Shown: positions 22,931 to 35,029 of the stretch, one piece after another
Layout: the number at the start of each line of letters is the position of its first letter
Numbering within the stretch: position 1 is the first letter of the stretch
Assembly: GCA_963682055.1 (NCBI GenBank)
Contig: OY821740.1
Location: forward strand, 13,788,814-13,852,813
DNA: 64,000 bases
Direction: 5' to 3'
From: Primula veris
Lineage: Eukaryota > Streptophyta > Magnoliopsida > Ericales > Primulaceae
Made by a program: the position numbers and the translations under genes
The notes under the pieces: model-generated
Databases searched by the model: none
Told to the model about the DNA's origin: nothing
The model's input: the letters and a program-made list of their open reading frames with translations, nothing else

Positions 22931-25264
22931 TCAAATGAGAAGATCCGGGACTTCCAACAATCTCCTAAACCTTCCATTATTTAACTTAACCAAATCGTCA
23001 TAATTTTCAATCCAGCTATAACCTCGATTTTTAACTACATTCGTATCACTCATCATTTCCCTAATAGTCTTCACCTCTTCCCATCTACCCTTGGAAGAGA
23101 ACATATTAGATAAAAGTATATAAGGTGCCGAGTTTTTTGGGTCCAAATGAAAGAGTCTATCTGCTGCTTTTCTCGCTAAGCTTACATTATCATGAACCCG
23201 GCAAGAACTAAGCAAAACCTCCCATACTAACGGACTATCTCTATATGGCATCTTATCTAAAATCATTTCAATTTCATCAAATCGGTTAGCACGACCGAGA
23301 GCATCTATGATACACGTGTAATGATTTATTAGAGGCTTAATTCCGTAATCAAGCTCCATTGAATCAAATATTTTAATCCCTGTATCTACTAACCCTGAAT
23401 GGCTGCAAGCAGTGAAAACGGAAACAAAAGTAAACGCATCAGGTTTTTCACCCATAGCTATCATGCACTCATATAGATTCAAGCCTTCGTTTCCACGTCC
23501 GTTTTGTGCATATCCATGTATCATCACGTTCCACGTCACGGTACTTTTAACGAGCATCATGTCAAAAATCTTCCTCGCCATATCCACATCACCACATTTA
23601 CAATACATATCCATTAAAGAACTTCCTAAGAACACATCGTTTTTGAAACCATGTTTTGAAATCTGTGCATGAACCTGCTGACCTTGAGATAGAGAAGAGA
23701 GCTTTGCGGAACAACTCAAAGCTGTAGTGTAGGAAAATTGGGTGGGAGTCGTATTTTGCGTTAGCATTTCCTTAAACAAATCAAACGCTTCTTTGTCTAG
23801 AAAATTTATAGATAAACCACCCATCAAGGCATTCCAACAAACAATATCCTTTTCAGGGATTCTATCGAATATACGACTTGCAATTTTCAAATTGTTGCAA
23901 TTTGAGTACATGCCGATTAGTCCACTAGCTACATGTAAATCTGAATCTAACATATTCCTATATGAAGCAGCATGGATCTGCTTTCCACCATGCAAAAACC
24001 CACGCGCCGCACAAGAGCTTAGGATTATAGCAAGAGTAGTTCTATCGGGTCGAATACTTCGTAACTGCATTTTTCTAAAAAGCTTTATTGCCTCTTCATG
24101 GTTTTCAATTTGCAAGTACCCTGAGATTATAGCATTCCATGAACCAACGCTTGGGCACGACAGTTTATCAAATATCCGACGGCCAATTTCAATATCCCCA
24201 GACTTTCCACAAGCCGTAAGCATATTAACATAAGTGACCTCATCGGGTTCATATCCCTCATGCAACATTTTTTCCATATACTCAAGAGCCTTATGAATTT
24301 GTTTCTTTTGACCATACCCCCCAATTATTATATTCCAAGAAACAATATTAGGTCGTGGAATATCAGAAAAAGCGAGCACGGCGCTCTCCATCTCACCGCT
24401 TTTCACATACATATCAAGTAACGAATTGCTTAAGTGGAGATCCCTCTCAAACCCGAGTTTAACAGTAAGGTTGTGTATCTGTCGGCCATATATATTACAA
24501 CTTAATTTGCTAAAATTCTCACTTTTTACGCTAGCAAAACCAGCCAGAACACTCGATAGACACACAGAATCAACACATATCCCCATTCTACACATTGATC
24601 CAAACATACCAAAAGCTTCGTCGACTCTGTCACTGTTTGCTAAAGCCCCCATCATTGCCGTGAAAGAAACTTCGTTAGGCTGAACCAATTCCTCAAATAC
24701 CCGAATAACATCTTCTAAACACTTGTTCTTAGCATACATAGACAACAAAGCATTACCCACGTATATATTCTTCACCAACCCAATTTTAGCACAAATTCCA
24801 TGACATTTACTCCCGTAAACAACATCCCCTAATAATCGACACGCACTCAAAACACTAGCCAAAGTATAATTGTTTGGTATAAATCCTTCCAAACACATCT
24901 TATCAAAAACAACCAACGCTTTTTTTTCATACCCACCTCGAACAAGAGCACTAATCATCATGTTAAAAGACATTACATCTCTCTCGGGCATTTCTTCGAA
25001 CGTTTGTAGCGCTTCTTCAAAATTACCACCTTTACAATAACATTCTAACATGGGATACCAGGAATAAAAGTTATTTTTATCGAACATATGGCGAGCGGAG
25101 ACAGTTTGGCCGCATTTTGAGTATAACAATAAAATCCGGTTAGAAAGGAATTTGTCGCGGTTTTTTCCGATACGAGTAATGTAAGCATGTATGGTTTTTC
25201 CTGATAAAAGGGCTTTCTTTTCTATGTAAGAATTCAAGAGATTTGCTATTGTTTTGATTTCCAT
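22931..25264 (-). CDS. Pentatricopeptide repeat protein, PLS/E type (At4g20770-like)
   Basis: One uninterrupted frame of 777 aa from ATG at 25262-25264, as is usual for this family. Nearly the whole protein is PPR units: for example SWNIIIGGYGQKKQIHKALE, TWNVMIHGYAQNGRGNEGLN, and NALLSMYAK / DMYCKCGDVDMARKIFD. The last 100 residues form the E-motif region (WEVLLSSCRVHDN, PYILLSNMFSSKGRWEEV, NRGYSWIE). There is no DYW deaminase domain. Known: PLS/E proteins bind single-stranded RNA in mitochondria or plastids and usually guide C-to-U editing with a partner that supplies a DYW domain. The sequence resembles Arabidopsis At4g20770 as I remember it, whose target I do not know. The amino end (MEIKTIANLLNSYIEKKALL) is not an obvious transit peptide. 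Several antisense open frames overlap it and are shadows. Confidence 0.93.
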   Translation of the reverse strand: MEIKTIANLLNSYIEKKALLSGKTIHAYITRIGKNRDKFLSNRILLLYSKCGQTVSARHMFDKNNFYSWYPMLECYCKGGNFEEALQTFEEMPERDVMSFNMMISALVRGGYEKKALVVFDKMCLEGFIPNNYTLASVLSACRLLGDVVYGSKCHGICAKIGLVKNIYVGNALLSMYAKNKCLEDVIRVFEELVQPNEVSFTAMMGALANSDRVDEAFGMFGSMCRMGICVDSVCLSSVLAGFASVKSENFSKLSCNIYGRQIHNLTVKLGFERDLHLSNSLLDMYVKSGEMESAVLAFSDIPRPNIVSWNIIIGGYGQKKQIHKALEYMEKMLHEGYEPDEVTYVNMLTACGKSGDIEIGRRIFDKLSCPSVGSWNAIISGYLQIENHEEAIKLFRKMQLRSIRPDRTTLAIILSSCAARGFLHGGKQIHAASYRNMLDSDLHVASGLIGMYSNCNNLKIASRIFDRIPEKDIVCWNALMGGLSINFLDKEAFDLFKEMLTQNTTPTQFSYTTALSCSAKLSSLSQGQQVHAQISKHGFKNDVFLGSSLMDMYCKCGDVDMARKIFDMMLVKSTVTWNVMIHGYAQNGRGNEGLNLYECMIAMGEKPDAFTFVSVFTACSHSGLVDTGIKIFDSMELDYGIKPLINHYTCIIDALGRANRFDEIEMILDKMPYRDSPLVWEVLLSSCRVHDNVSLARKAADRLFHLDPKNSAPYILLSNMFSSKGRWEEVKTIREMMSDTNVVKNRGYSWIENYDDLVKLNNGRFRRLLEVPDLLI

Positions 25265-26384
25265 AATATTAACTTGTTAGTGAAAATAGACTAAAGCTAA
25301 AGCAGAATGTTTTTATATGTAGCATTTAAGCTGATATTTATTAATGTTACAAAAAGTTTTATTGATAGAATTGTGTTCAAAATGTAAAAAGGGAAACACT
25401 TACCCTGCAAATTGAAGTGTTGGCTAAATCTAAAATGTAGTAATAGCAGTAAAACAACAGGTGTATTGTTAAATTTAACGTCACTCGTTTGACCGTTAGT
25501 ATAACAATACAACGTCTGTTAAAATCGCTATAATAACATTTTCTTTCAGTGAGATCATTACTATAGAGTCAATATTTCAAATGATAAAAACCGTGAATAC
25601 AAATTAACCATATATATTTTGTTTAGTGACTTATTATTAGGCTTGTAATTTTGTAAAATGAGTTGTATCGATTTCAGCTTTTCATTTTCTAACCGGTATT
25701 GAATTTGTCTATAAACCGATAAATACTTCGACCAACCCCTTTGGGAACTTGGTTCATTTTAGTTTATCATATTTATTAGACTTATTTGATTAATATAATT
25801 TGTTAATTGCAATTAGGGCCCCAAGTGTTTGACTATTTGCTAATGATCGTTATAGTGTTTGACTATAGCAAAGATAATATGTAATAGTCGTAGAGACTTA
25901 GTCATTCACCCTCTGATGATTCGTTACGTTCATGGATGCCTTGACTCTGATTTGGTGACAGTAGAGGTGGCAAAAAGCTGAGTTTTAATTCGATTTTTTA
26001 ACCAGACTGACATATGTTAAATAAAAATGCATAATCATACGAGTCAGAGTCATTTTTTTTACAAACTACTTATTTAAAAAATTCGAGCAAAAAAAAAAAA
26101 AACGGATGCCTCATCTATCGGCTTTCTCTTTTTGTTGCTATTATGACACGTTCTACTTGCTTTTGTAACTATATATAGATACAACGATATTGATGCAATT
26201 ACTCGTATCATATTATTAAAATAACCAAACTCGACCTTTGCGATTATCAAAATTTAGTCCAGTTTTTCTAAATATAGCATTATTGCTAGGTTAAAACTAC
26301 AAAAATACAATATAAATTTAAATAGAAAATACCCCATGAAACCGCCTTATTTATTTTTTAAAATCCAAAAAAAATATGAAAAAT

Positions 26385-26960
26385 GATAATTTAGTACATA
26401 TTTAGAAAATTATTTACAAAAAAACCGATTGTTTTGAACTTGATGATTCTTTTACAAAAAAAATAAATATTTTGTGAACTTATTTACAAATAGGTACATA
26501 TATTATTAAAAAATCCAAAAAAATCAAAAAATATATTTAAAAATTAAAAATCAAAATTTTAAAAAATACATTTTTTATAAAAAAAAATATGTGTAATCCT
26601 GCCTAATCCGGTTCAATCATGTATGTCTAATTATGCTTGATCTTATCTAATCCTGTCCAATCATGTCTAATCTTGTATGTATAATCATATTTGATCCTAT
26701 CTAATTATGTTTAATCATGTTTGATACTATGTACAAATTTTTTGATTTCTTTAAAAAAAATTCAATTTTTTTCAATTTTTTTTTAAATTTTTGGTATATA
26801 TTTTGTTATTTTTTATGACATATGTAACTAATTGTAAATAAATATATGTATCTAATTGTAAAAAAAATACACATAAATGAGTTTTTTACAATTAATTTAA
26901 TTGCTATGTAGCTATTTGTAAGTGTAAAAAAAATAAAATACACTAATGTAATATATAAAT
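26385..26960. mobile_element. Foldback element with a TCTAATCATG-type decamer core
   Basis: The left arm word TTTACAAATAGGTACATAT returns inverted on the right as ATGACATATGTAACTAATTG and ATATGTATCTAATTGTAAA. Next come AT-rich arms (AAAAATCCAAAAAAATCAAA on the left, GATTTCTTTAAAAAAAATTC on the right). The core (about 26592-26730) is a run of related decamers such as TCTAATCATG, TCCAATCATG, TCTAATCCTG and TTTAATCATG. A second copy lies at about 35030-35470. Boundaries are approximate and no target duplication was fixed. Confidence 0.6.
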
Positions 26961-27177
26961 GTACCAAAAAGAATTACTCATAATACGTATGTATGTATGT
27001 ATGTTTATCCACCATGCTACCGCCCATCACTTTAGTCAAATAGATGACACGTCTCAATTTTAATGACATGGACCAATTACACACGAGTTACAAAAAAGGA
27101 GCACGATACCATCCGTATAATAAAATATAAACCACACTTACTAATTAATAAATAAATATATTGAATAAATAAAATAG

Positions 27178-27243
27178 CCGTTACCTAAATAAAGGGGCTT
27201 TTTTTATCATGAATATCGACCGTTGCATTTTAATTGATCCGTT
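27178..27243. promoter_or_regulatory. Cluster of three CCGTT (AACGG) sites upstream of TANGLED
   Basis: CCGTT occurs at 27178-27182, 27220-27224 and 27239-27243, all in the same orientation, 137-202 bases before the TANGLED start codon. The complement AACGG is the core of the M-phase-specific activator (MSA) element bound by three-repeat MYB proteins. None of the three is a full match to the 11-base MSA consensus; the first, GTAACGGCTA, is closest. The regulatory role is inferred from the core, the clustering and the known cell-division role of the gene. Confidence 0.45.
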
Positions 27244-27379
27244 AAAAACAAAACAAAATACCCCACCCACTCACTCACTCCTCTTTGACTATTTAGCTTT
27301 TCTATTAACAAATATTTAGATAGATACATATTTATACATATATATATATAGATAGAGTGAGAGAGAGAGAGTTATAAAA

Positions 27380-30300
27380 ATGGTGGCGAGAACTCCATTA
27401 AAGGAAAGGAAGATGATGTTTCCCCAAATTGACCCAACCCTTTTAAAAGAAACTGTTAACAAGGTAACAACAATAGAAGAATGTTTTTATTAATACATTT
27501 TTTTTTCTGTTTTTATAAGAATATTTCCATCTTTATTCAATTTCATATCAGTTCTTAGTGTGTAACTGGTTTTAGTATGTATTGTGTTGCTTTTATGTAA
27601 CCTGTAACATTATCTTTATCAGTTATAATGAAAATTTTAGCTATACTAGTTACATAATTTGGTCAATTATGGTAGCTCCATATAAATTACTTTCAATTTT
27701 TTTCAATTTTATTCATGTGTAACTGGTTTTAGTGTGTATTTTGCTGATTTTATGTAACATTACCTTTTATCATTTATAATGAAATTTTTAGTTATGCTAA
27801 GATACATAATTTGATCAATTATGGTAGTTCCATATAAATTATTATAATCAACAATAGAATATATGTATATTTCATATTTTTATAAGGAAATTTTCAATTT
27901 TATTCACTGACATATGTTTCTTACATTAGTTATACTAAGTTACATAATTTGATCAATTGTGTGGAGCATACAACTTACTATAATCATTTCTGTACAGTTT
28001 CGATCCAAAGGTTCTCGTCATCTAAGCATGTTAGCTAGGGGAGTAACTAGTAGTAGGGTAGGGTAAAAGGGAATTCAGCAACTCTCGTACGGAGAAAACA
28101 ACGATCTTTTACCAAGTATTTTGAATTAATTTTATTTTATCGATTTTAGCTTTTCAGCATTCCATAACTACAGTTATAGTCCCTCCACTGATGTTGGCCG
28201 GACTGGAATGATTCACCCTTTTAATTTTATTGAAAAAATATACCCATTTCTATGTATAGTTTCTTTCATTGAAGAAAAGAAATTTTGTACCGTCACCCTA
28301 GCGAGCCAGCACTATTCTTCTTGTACATATTTTGGTATCATTGTTTTTTTTTACACTAAAAAATGCTGTGTTCAAAGGTAGTGATTGGGCAATATCAGTT
28401 AGGTTAGTGTACTGATCACAAAAGGTTGTAATTTAGAATCCAAAAAACCTTGTTAAATCGGTGTACAATTATGATATCTGCCTATTGGTGTGTGCCTTTT
28501 GAGCCCGAAAATGGTAAAAAAAAAATTGTATGTATTATAGTTAGGCTTGCATACTAATTATACCAGATTGTAGTTTAGAATCGAAAACAAACTGCTAACT
28601 TGGTGTACAATTACAGTATATATGGTGTGGGCTTCTGAGCCCAAAACTGTTACTTTTATGATGTAATAAATGTCCGGTGTGCATATATAGTTGTTTAGAT
28701 TTGATAAAAACAGTTAAGAGATTGGTGTACAAAATAGGATATAGCCCAAGAATCATACAAAATAGGATATGCATGTATTGATGTAAGCGTTTATGGCAGG
28801 TTGATAAGTGTATGGCTAGATTGCAAGAGCTTCAGTACACAATATCCGGTGGATCGAAAATGGTATATGGTGTGTCATTGAGCCCGAGAAGTACCAAAGG
28901 CTATCTCAGAACTAGTCTCCGATGTAAACAAGAATCTCTTAGGTAGTATTCATTTCTTTTCTCCTTTGTCTATGACTCTATTACAGTATATACTTGTTGG
29001 ATTAGTTTTTGGTATATTTACTGAATGTGAGTTACAGATTTTGATTTGAAGATTCTTCCTAACTACTGATTTTACCAGTTGTCCTTTTTATCATAGTACA
29101 TATATACTCACATGTTGTCAATTGGGCTTGTTTATACTCAATTATGGTTTTTGTTTTGATTTCAATATTCTCAGCAGTTGAGTTATAAAATTGATGGGGT
29201 CTGAATTAGGAGTCTGGTTATACTGCAATTTTTCAATACTTACAGTCTTCTCTGACTTTTCTCCAGTGCTCTGCAACTAAATGGACCAAGATGCTTTTTG
29301 TATTGCATGTTTATATTTATATCACAATGAATTTATTTGTCAGAAAAGATTTTAGTAGCTTAAATTTAAGTAGGTTTTCCATAGTTTGCTTTCCTTTTTC
29401 TCAGCGATTGAACTATAGAATGCTAGTTTTTGCTGTTTCTTCCTAATTATCGATCTCACATGTTATTGTATCTTTCCAGTTTTCTCAGCACAAGTATAGA
29501 AATTTGCCTTCTGGTTTACTGCAATACTTATAGGGGGTGTCCTTTCTTTGTTGTTCATTATTAATTGATAACAAATTGGGTCATTGCCTACTCTCTCTGT
29601 AAACTTGATTAATTACTTTTTTCGAAACCCTTTTTTCTGTATGCCATGTTGCGCTATCATAATGTGCATGCCAGCATGGGTATGCAATTAAAAGGATCAA
29701 GACTACATTTTTTTCTTCTTAGTATCAGTAGTTACTTTGACAGAAAAGTTTTTATGAGTTTTTTTATTACTAAGTTTTTTTTTTTTGCCTTCATTTTCCC
29801 CAGAAATTGAATTATTGCAGGATGCTAATGTTTTGAGTTAGGATTCTATTTCTACTGCAGTATTTTGAATAATTACTTGGTGTTATTCTTTCGTTCTTCT
29901 CATTAAATATATTTATTTACTTTTTCTCTGCTATTAAAAGGATCAAGAATGCTAATCCTCGGAAATCATCCCCAGGCAAGATGCCAACACCAACAGGTCT
30001 CTTTCTCTCTCTATATATATGTATACGCAACTCTTGAATTTATCACAAAAAGTACTAAATTCTCTTTCATATTTACTCAGGTGAATGGCAGAGAATGTCA
30101 TTACCAGCAATGTTGGTCGGAGAGACAGTGGGAGAGATTCTTAAGGCGAGCCAATTCGTTAGAGAGATCACAACAATTACTCATACACCAGTCTCAGATG
30201 ATCCTAAAACTCCGGTAACTGTTAGAAGAAAACAAAGGATGAATAACAACAATGAAAATTCCAAACTCCGGACGAGGAGGAGGAGAGAGAAACATGTCAA

Positions 30301-31512
30301 GGAGTCCGCTTCGCCAGTGCTACGAAGGGCACGCTCAAGGATTAATTTCAAGGCCTCTTCTCCTATACATTTGCAGGACAAAGAAAATAGCAGGTATTGT
30401 TTTTTAAAATATGCTTCGATTTAGTTGATTGATGTAGGCAAGGACTAATTAACATACATTGACCTTAAGCTTGTTCAATCGACACTTTTTTCCCAATTCA
30501 AATGCACAAGTACGAGTAATCAATTCGCCAAAAGGTCTAAATTGCATATCTTAACAAATTTAAGCAATCGAAAATTATGACTGTAGTTTGTTCGACTTCA
30601 AGTTTGTGGACATTGTATTTTCATCCGAAGAAAAGTACCTCATGAAAACCTTTACGAGCAATAAAAAAGTCAAATGTTTTTTATTTATTTATAAAAAGTG
30701 TCCAGTTGCATGTGTCTGAACAAAAATAAGCTTAATAGATATCAGTTATCACACTAGTTTGATTTTCAAGTTTAATTGCATAGTTTTCTGAGCACAAATA
30801 CGCATTCAGATATCAGTTATCTCACTAGTTTGGCCTTCAAATTTATAGAGTTTCATCCAAAAAGTTGATAATCATCCTTAAGAAAAAGAAACTAAGTTAG
30901 ACAAAGAGAAGTTTCATTTGTTAGTTTACATAGTATTCATTTTTATTCAAGCTCAAACTCCTGCGATTCGATTAGTCTAATTTTGCGTGTAATTACAGTT
31001 TTACTTGCTTCATCGGTTTTTAATTTCAATATACATTAATTAAACACAGGTACATGGCAAATAGAGTATCACCAAGACATAAGCCATGGGCCAAAAAAGC
31101 TGTTCTTTTCCCCAATCCATTGTTCCACACTTCACCAACCTCAAATAACCCAAGGTTTTGCAAAACCAAGTCCCCAATAATTACAACAAATCGTCCGAAA
31201 ACCCCACACAAATTCTTAATCAAAACCAGGTCCCCACCTTCGTCCTCCAAGTTTCAAGTTAAACGTGTCTTTCCCCCTCCAGTGATTTCTCTCTCCCCCT
31301 CTAGACTACGCCGGTCTCCTGTTAAAAAGACTTCTTCTGCTACCGGAACAGCAGCGAGGCTGAGAAGATCGTTTTCTCCGTCAAGGTTGGCTAATCGTCT
31401 CATTTCTCCATTGAAGACTCGAAAAGGCGGTTTTACACACAAGACTGATGGGTTGCTTAAACAACACAAGCTCAACTGTACGCCCATTAGATTACCCATC
31501 AAGCGAATTTGA
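27380..31512 (+). CDS. TAN1: Microtubule-binding protein TANGLED
   Basis: Five exons: 27380-27463, 28800-28942, 29941-29996, 30081-30393, 31050-31512, joining in phase to 352 aa. Recognised from conserved stretches: [11 protein letters not shown] at the start, [36 protein letters not shown] across exon 2, [20 protein letters not shown] in exon 4, and [20 protein letters not shown] in exon 5. The protein is very basic and rich in Ser-Pro and Lys/Arg, fitting microtubule binding. Known: TANGLED stays at the preprophase band site through mitosis and helps steer the phragmoplast to the division site. The protein is clearly shorter than Arabidopsis TAN (about 470 aa as I recall), mainly in the region after exon 4; a missed exon or natural shortening are both possible. 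Intron 1 is 1.3 kb and intron 2 about 1.0 kb. A GA-rich leader precedes the ATG. Confidence 0.93.
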
Positions 31513-32869
31513 TGGGATTCTATCTTGTATTTAAAAAGATTTATTTCATTCATTCAAGTTTGAACAGATTTTTAATATTATTTATTTGTATGATATTTTC
31601 TCGATGTCCATTAAATATCATGTACCAGACTTTACTGTTTTTCATCTGCCTTTCCCATTTTTTGTTGTCGATCAAGTAAAAAAGAGACAGATAAATAGAT
31701 GATGAATGAGTTACAGTGCTATTTCATTATAGTACTACATACATTTTTACTTGCTCTCTTCATTATCAAATTAACTGATTCTCAAACTTCATTTGCACAC
31801 GTTTCTGAAAAATATTATCTAAGTATTTTTTTAAAGTTTTCGAAACGTTGCCCCTCAGTTTCCATCAGGTTCCCAAAATGGTCCAACTTCAAACTAAGTT
31901 TCCCAGTAGAGGTACCTCGTAAACATAAAACAACTTCATAGGATCTTCTCTCCAGAATCGTCGTCTAGCCATCTGGATCCCTGGCCATTCCGAACGGAAT
32001 TCTTATCTGGAATTGCAACATAGCGAAAACTCACTTGATTTCTCGATTTGTCCTTTTTTTTATACCATCCAAAGGATTCATTGCAATTCAGAAAAAGAGT
32101 TTCAACAAAATGTAAAACAATAATTTATTATATATATATATATATACGGGGAGCGATCAAGGGACATCAACTTTAACACAAAAGTAGACACCGATATGTG
32201 GACAGTTCATTTTAACGGTTCATATTAAAACATATTAAATAAAGCCAACCCTGGTTAATAACAATAGTAAACCAGTCAATCCTACCGAATTCGGTTAAAT
32301 TCGGTTCCGTTTCCATATCGTTTCTCCTTCCAATTCCTGACTATGTGATCGAATAGCATTATACACCATACGTACTTCGCAAAAGACTTTTTCTTGACAA
32401 AAAATTCAAGAATAAAATAAAATATGACATGGACGAGATTATAGATGATATGGGACCAAGTTGGCAAATATACTAAACCAGTATCTACCGATCAACCAAC
32501 CAATAAATAAAGTCTTGTCTATCAAGAAAGCCATATATAGTAGTAGTAACATTGCCGCCCAATAAATAAAAAAACCATCCGAAAGAAACATAAAATAAAA
32601 AAACCATCCGAAAGAAACATAAAATAAAAAAAATCGTTCCCTTTATTTTCTTTTCAATCATCCCTCGTTCTTTTAAGTCTATTACCATTCTCTGCTCAAT
32701 TACTCACAATATTTATTTTTATTTGGTTTCCTTTTTTTTGGCTTCTCTGAATCTTTTTGTAAGGTATTTATAAAATAATTTAATTTCTTTACTAACACTT
32801 ATTTCCCATTATATTTTATTTGCACGGTTTTAAGCACATGTTAGATGCTTTCCCCATGATGTTGTGCTG
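31513..32869. other. Intergenic DNA after TANGLED
   Basis: This holds the presumed TANGLED 3' untranslated region, a TA microsatellite near 32130-32147, and a 29-bp tandem duplication near 32566-32627. The short open frames (for example at 31699-31941) lack any family feature. Confidence 0.55.
32566..32627 (+). repeat. 29-bp tandem duplication
   Basis: AAACCATCCGAAAGAAACAT occurs twice in direct order, CCATCCG falling at 32575 and again at 32604. The two copies are essentially identical, which suggests a recent slip. Confidence 0.85.
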
Positions 32870-33695
32870 ATCAGTAGCCGCTGCGGTGCCTCTAGTGGTC
32901 AGAATGTTAGGAAAAGACCGGCACCATACCACCGCCGATCTGCTCCTCTCCACTGCCAAGCACGGTGGTGGCGCCTATCGCCATCAGCTCTGCTGTAGAT
33001 TTGTCCCGTCGACACTACACTTCTCGACAGAGCCAGCAAGCGTCTCAAGCCCCGATAAAGAGCTTCTCAAGATCCTCGACTGCGCGATTGACTGTGTTAT
33101 CGAGCAGCGGAAGGACAAAAACTGAATCTTCTCTTTCAAATACCTATTTTTTTATTACGAGGATTTTGATGACTTCCCTTTCGAAATCGAGGATGCTGAG
33201 GGTGAAGTAGTAAAATTTACCAGGCAATACAAAGGTAAAACCATGCATAGAAGTTGAAGCTAACTGTTGAAAACTTGGCAATGTTCTCATTGAGTGCCGT
33301 GTTTGCAAGTACACTGACGACGAATACAAGTCTGACAAGGAAGGCGCAACTCCTGTGATTCTTGCCGTCAGAATTGCTAAAGATGTTGGACCCAATTCTT
33401 GAGTTCTGTGTGAGTGCTACGCCTTATAAGTGGCTTATCAAAAGTGTATTTTTGAAGGAAAGAAAAGCTTCTGGAGTCTCAGCATATCGTCATGATTTTG
33501 GGAAATTGGATAAAAGTGTACAGAAGGCTTTTCCACAAGTATCTTAATGTTCGTGGAATTACGTCCGACTGTACGAATTTGATGCATGATTATATGGCAA
33601 ACAAGCAAAATAGAGAATACAGGAGCTGGCTTGAGAATGTTAAGGCGTTTGTCGAGGCAAACGTCTTAACGGACAATCAAAGCATGCAACAATAG
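32870..33695 (+). pseudogene. Processed pseudogene of a Mam33/p32 mitochondrial acidic protein
   Basis: Broken pieces of a Mam33 (MAM33/C1QBP, mitochondrial glycoprotein) reading frame follow one another in the right order in all three plus frames, without introns. The pieces are LHFSTEPASVSSPDKELLKI (frame of 32886), a stop near 33123, DFDDFPFEIEDAEGEVVKFT near 33160, CRVCKYTDDEYKSDKEG near 33300, then LEFCVSATPYKW and SAYRHDFGKLDKSVQKAF (frame of 33362). The last is NVRGITSDCTNLMHDYMANK ... REYRSWLENVKAFVEA (frame of 33492). At least three frame changes and several stops separate them. Known: the family forms acidic trimers in the mitochondrial matrix. Lack of introns suggests a retrocopy, but I see no clear poly-A tail or target duplication. 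The left boundary is uncertain. Confidence 0.85.
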
Positions 33696-34289
33696 CTAGG
33701 TTAATTTGCTACATGTAGTCGTTTTGTTGAGTTTTTTCGTTTTGTTGTTTGGGATTTGTCGAATATAATGAATTGGGCACAAATTAAGCACCACTTGCGT
33801 GATTATCCAGTGAGCTACAATAACACAGCTTCTCTATACTGTTCTATTTTATGGAGAACTGTTTTTTTTTTGGTTTTTTTCAATAATAAAAAAAAAACTG
33901 ATTCATTTGTTTCCAGCAAGCAGATCCGATTTAATTTGGCCATAGGAGCCACTGCACCCTCTAATTCCAGAAAATTTGATTTTTTTCTATTTTTACTACA
34001 CTTTATTTAAAATGATAATTTGGGCATAATCCATTATTTCATTTAGTATTAGTTTTTATATAGTTTATGCACCCCACAAAGGTTTCTGGCTTCGCCTGAT
34101 CCATCAACATTTCCCTCTCCCTTACGAAATATTAAATGATTCCTCTCAAAAGAATAAACAAATTCGAAAAATCTTCATATTAGTTTGATTTATGTGAGGC
34201 TAAATTTCATGTAAAAATTAGCCAATTTTAGACATGTCATGAGGCTTATTACTCTTATAACTCGTTCTGGTTATATATTTATATATATA

Positions 34290-34500
34290 TAAAAATACTA
34301 TCATATAAATATGTGGATAATACAAAAAAAACATATTTTAAAATTTAAAAAAATGTTTGGTTGTTAAATAGTGATAAATAATTTTATTAGTTTTTACTTT
34401 TTATATTTTTATGGAAGGATGATATTATTTTAATTAATATAAAGTTGTAGAGGTATTTTTTTATAAAAAAATAATTAAATTGGAACTTGACTAGCTAACA
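34290..34500 (-). mobile_element. Decayed relative of the 1640-1942 Helitron
   Basis: The stretch shares the order of words AAATAGTGATAAATA, ATTAGTTTTTACTTTTTATA, TTTATGGAAGGATGATATTA and GAGGTATTTTTTTATAAAAA with the inner part of the Helitron at 1640-1942. Neither end is recognisable. Confidence 0.35.
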
Positions 34501-35029
34501 TATGCTTTCGGTACACAAGATAATACAATGTTTAAATGATAGTGTGTTACTAATTCCCCTTCTATATTAATATGGTCAACTCTTATTTTATGTGATGTTT
34601 CTATTTCCAATGGTTCAATATTAATATGATAACTTTTAAAATCATTTGCAATTAATATCATAAATGTGTAAGGGAATCAATAGAAGGGCTTAACTTATGC
34701 CTCGACACACAATAGCGTTCGCCACCTACTTCCTTCGTTTCAAAACAATAGTTAATTATGAAACCATGTATCAAGTTTGATGGCAATAACATGGAGTATC
34801 AAAATTATCAAAATAAAAAAATTCAAAATGTAATATATTTTAAAAGTTCAATTATATTATTAGATTTTGATTTATTTTTTTTACTAGGGATACTCTACAC
34901 TCTCTTTGATTTTTTATAAAGACTAAGCGAATGTAAATTCATAAATTATTACCAAACCAAACAAGTTGTTCCATATTCATAACTGTATATATATGTATAT
35001 ACTTGTTTACAAAAGAATCAAGTTTAATT

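Larger units (their letters stand above)
25265..27379. other. Head-to-head intergenic region between the PPR and TANGLED genes
   Basis: This must contain both promoters. No gene is recognised. Near the PPR start (25265-25560) nothing stands out. The middle is AT-rich and carries the foldback element at 26385-26960. A short (ATGT)n/(GTAT)n run lies near 26985-27003, three CCGTT sites at 27178-27243, and a GA microsatellite (27357-27370) directly before the TANGLED start. Confidence 0.6.

Noticed and set aside
24127..24324. Separate small minus-strand protein
   Set aside because: It is an alternative frame inside the PPR coding sequence.
23412..24683. Antisense open frames over the PPR gene (up to 163 codons)
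   Set aside because: They are shadows of the conserved PPR frame on the minus strand and show no family feature.
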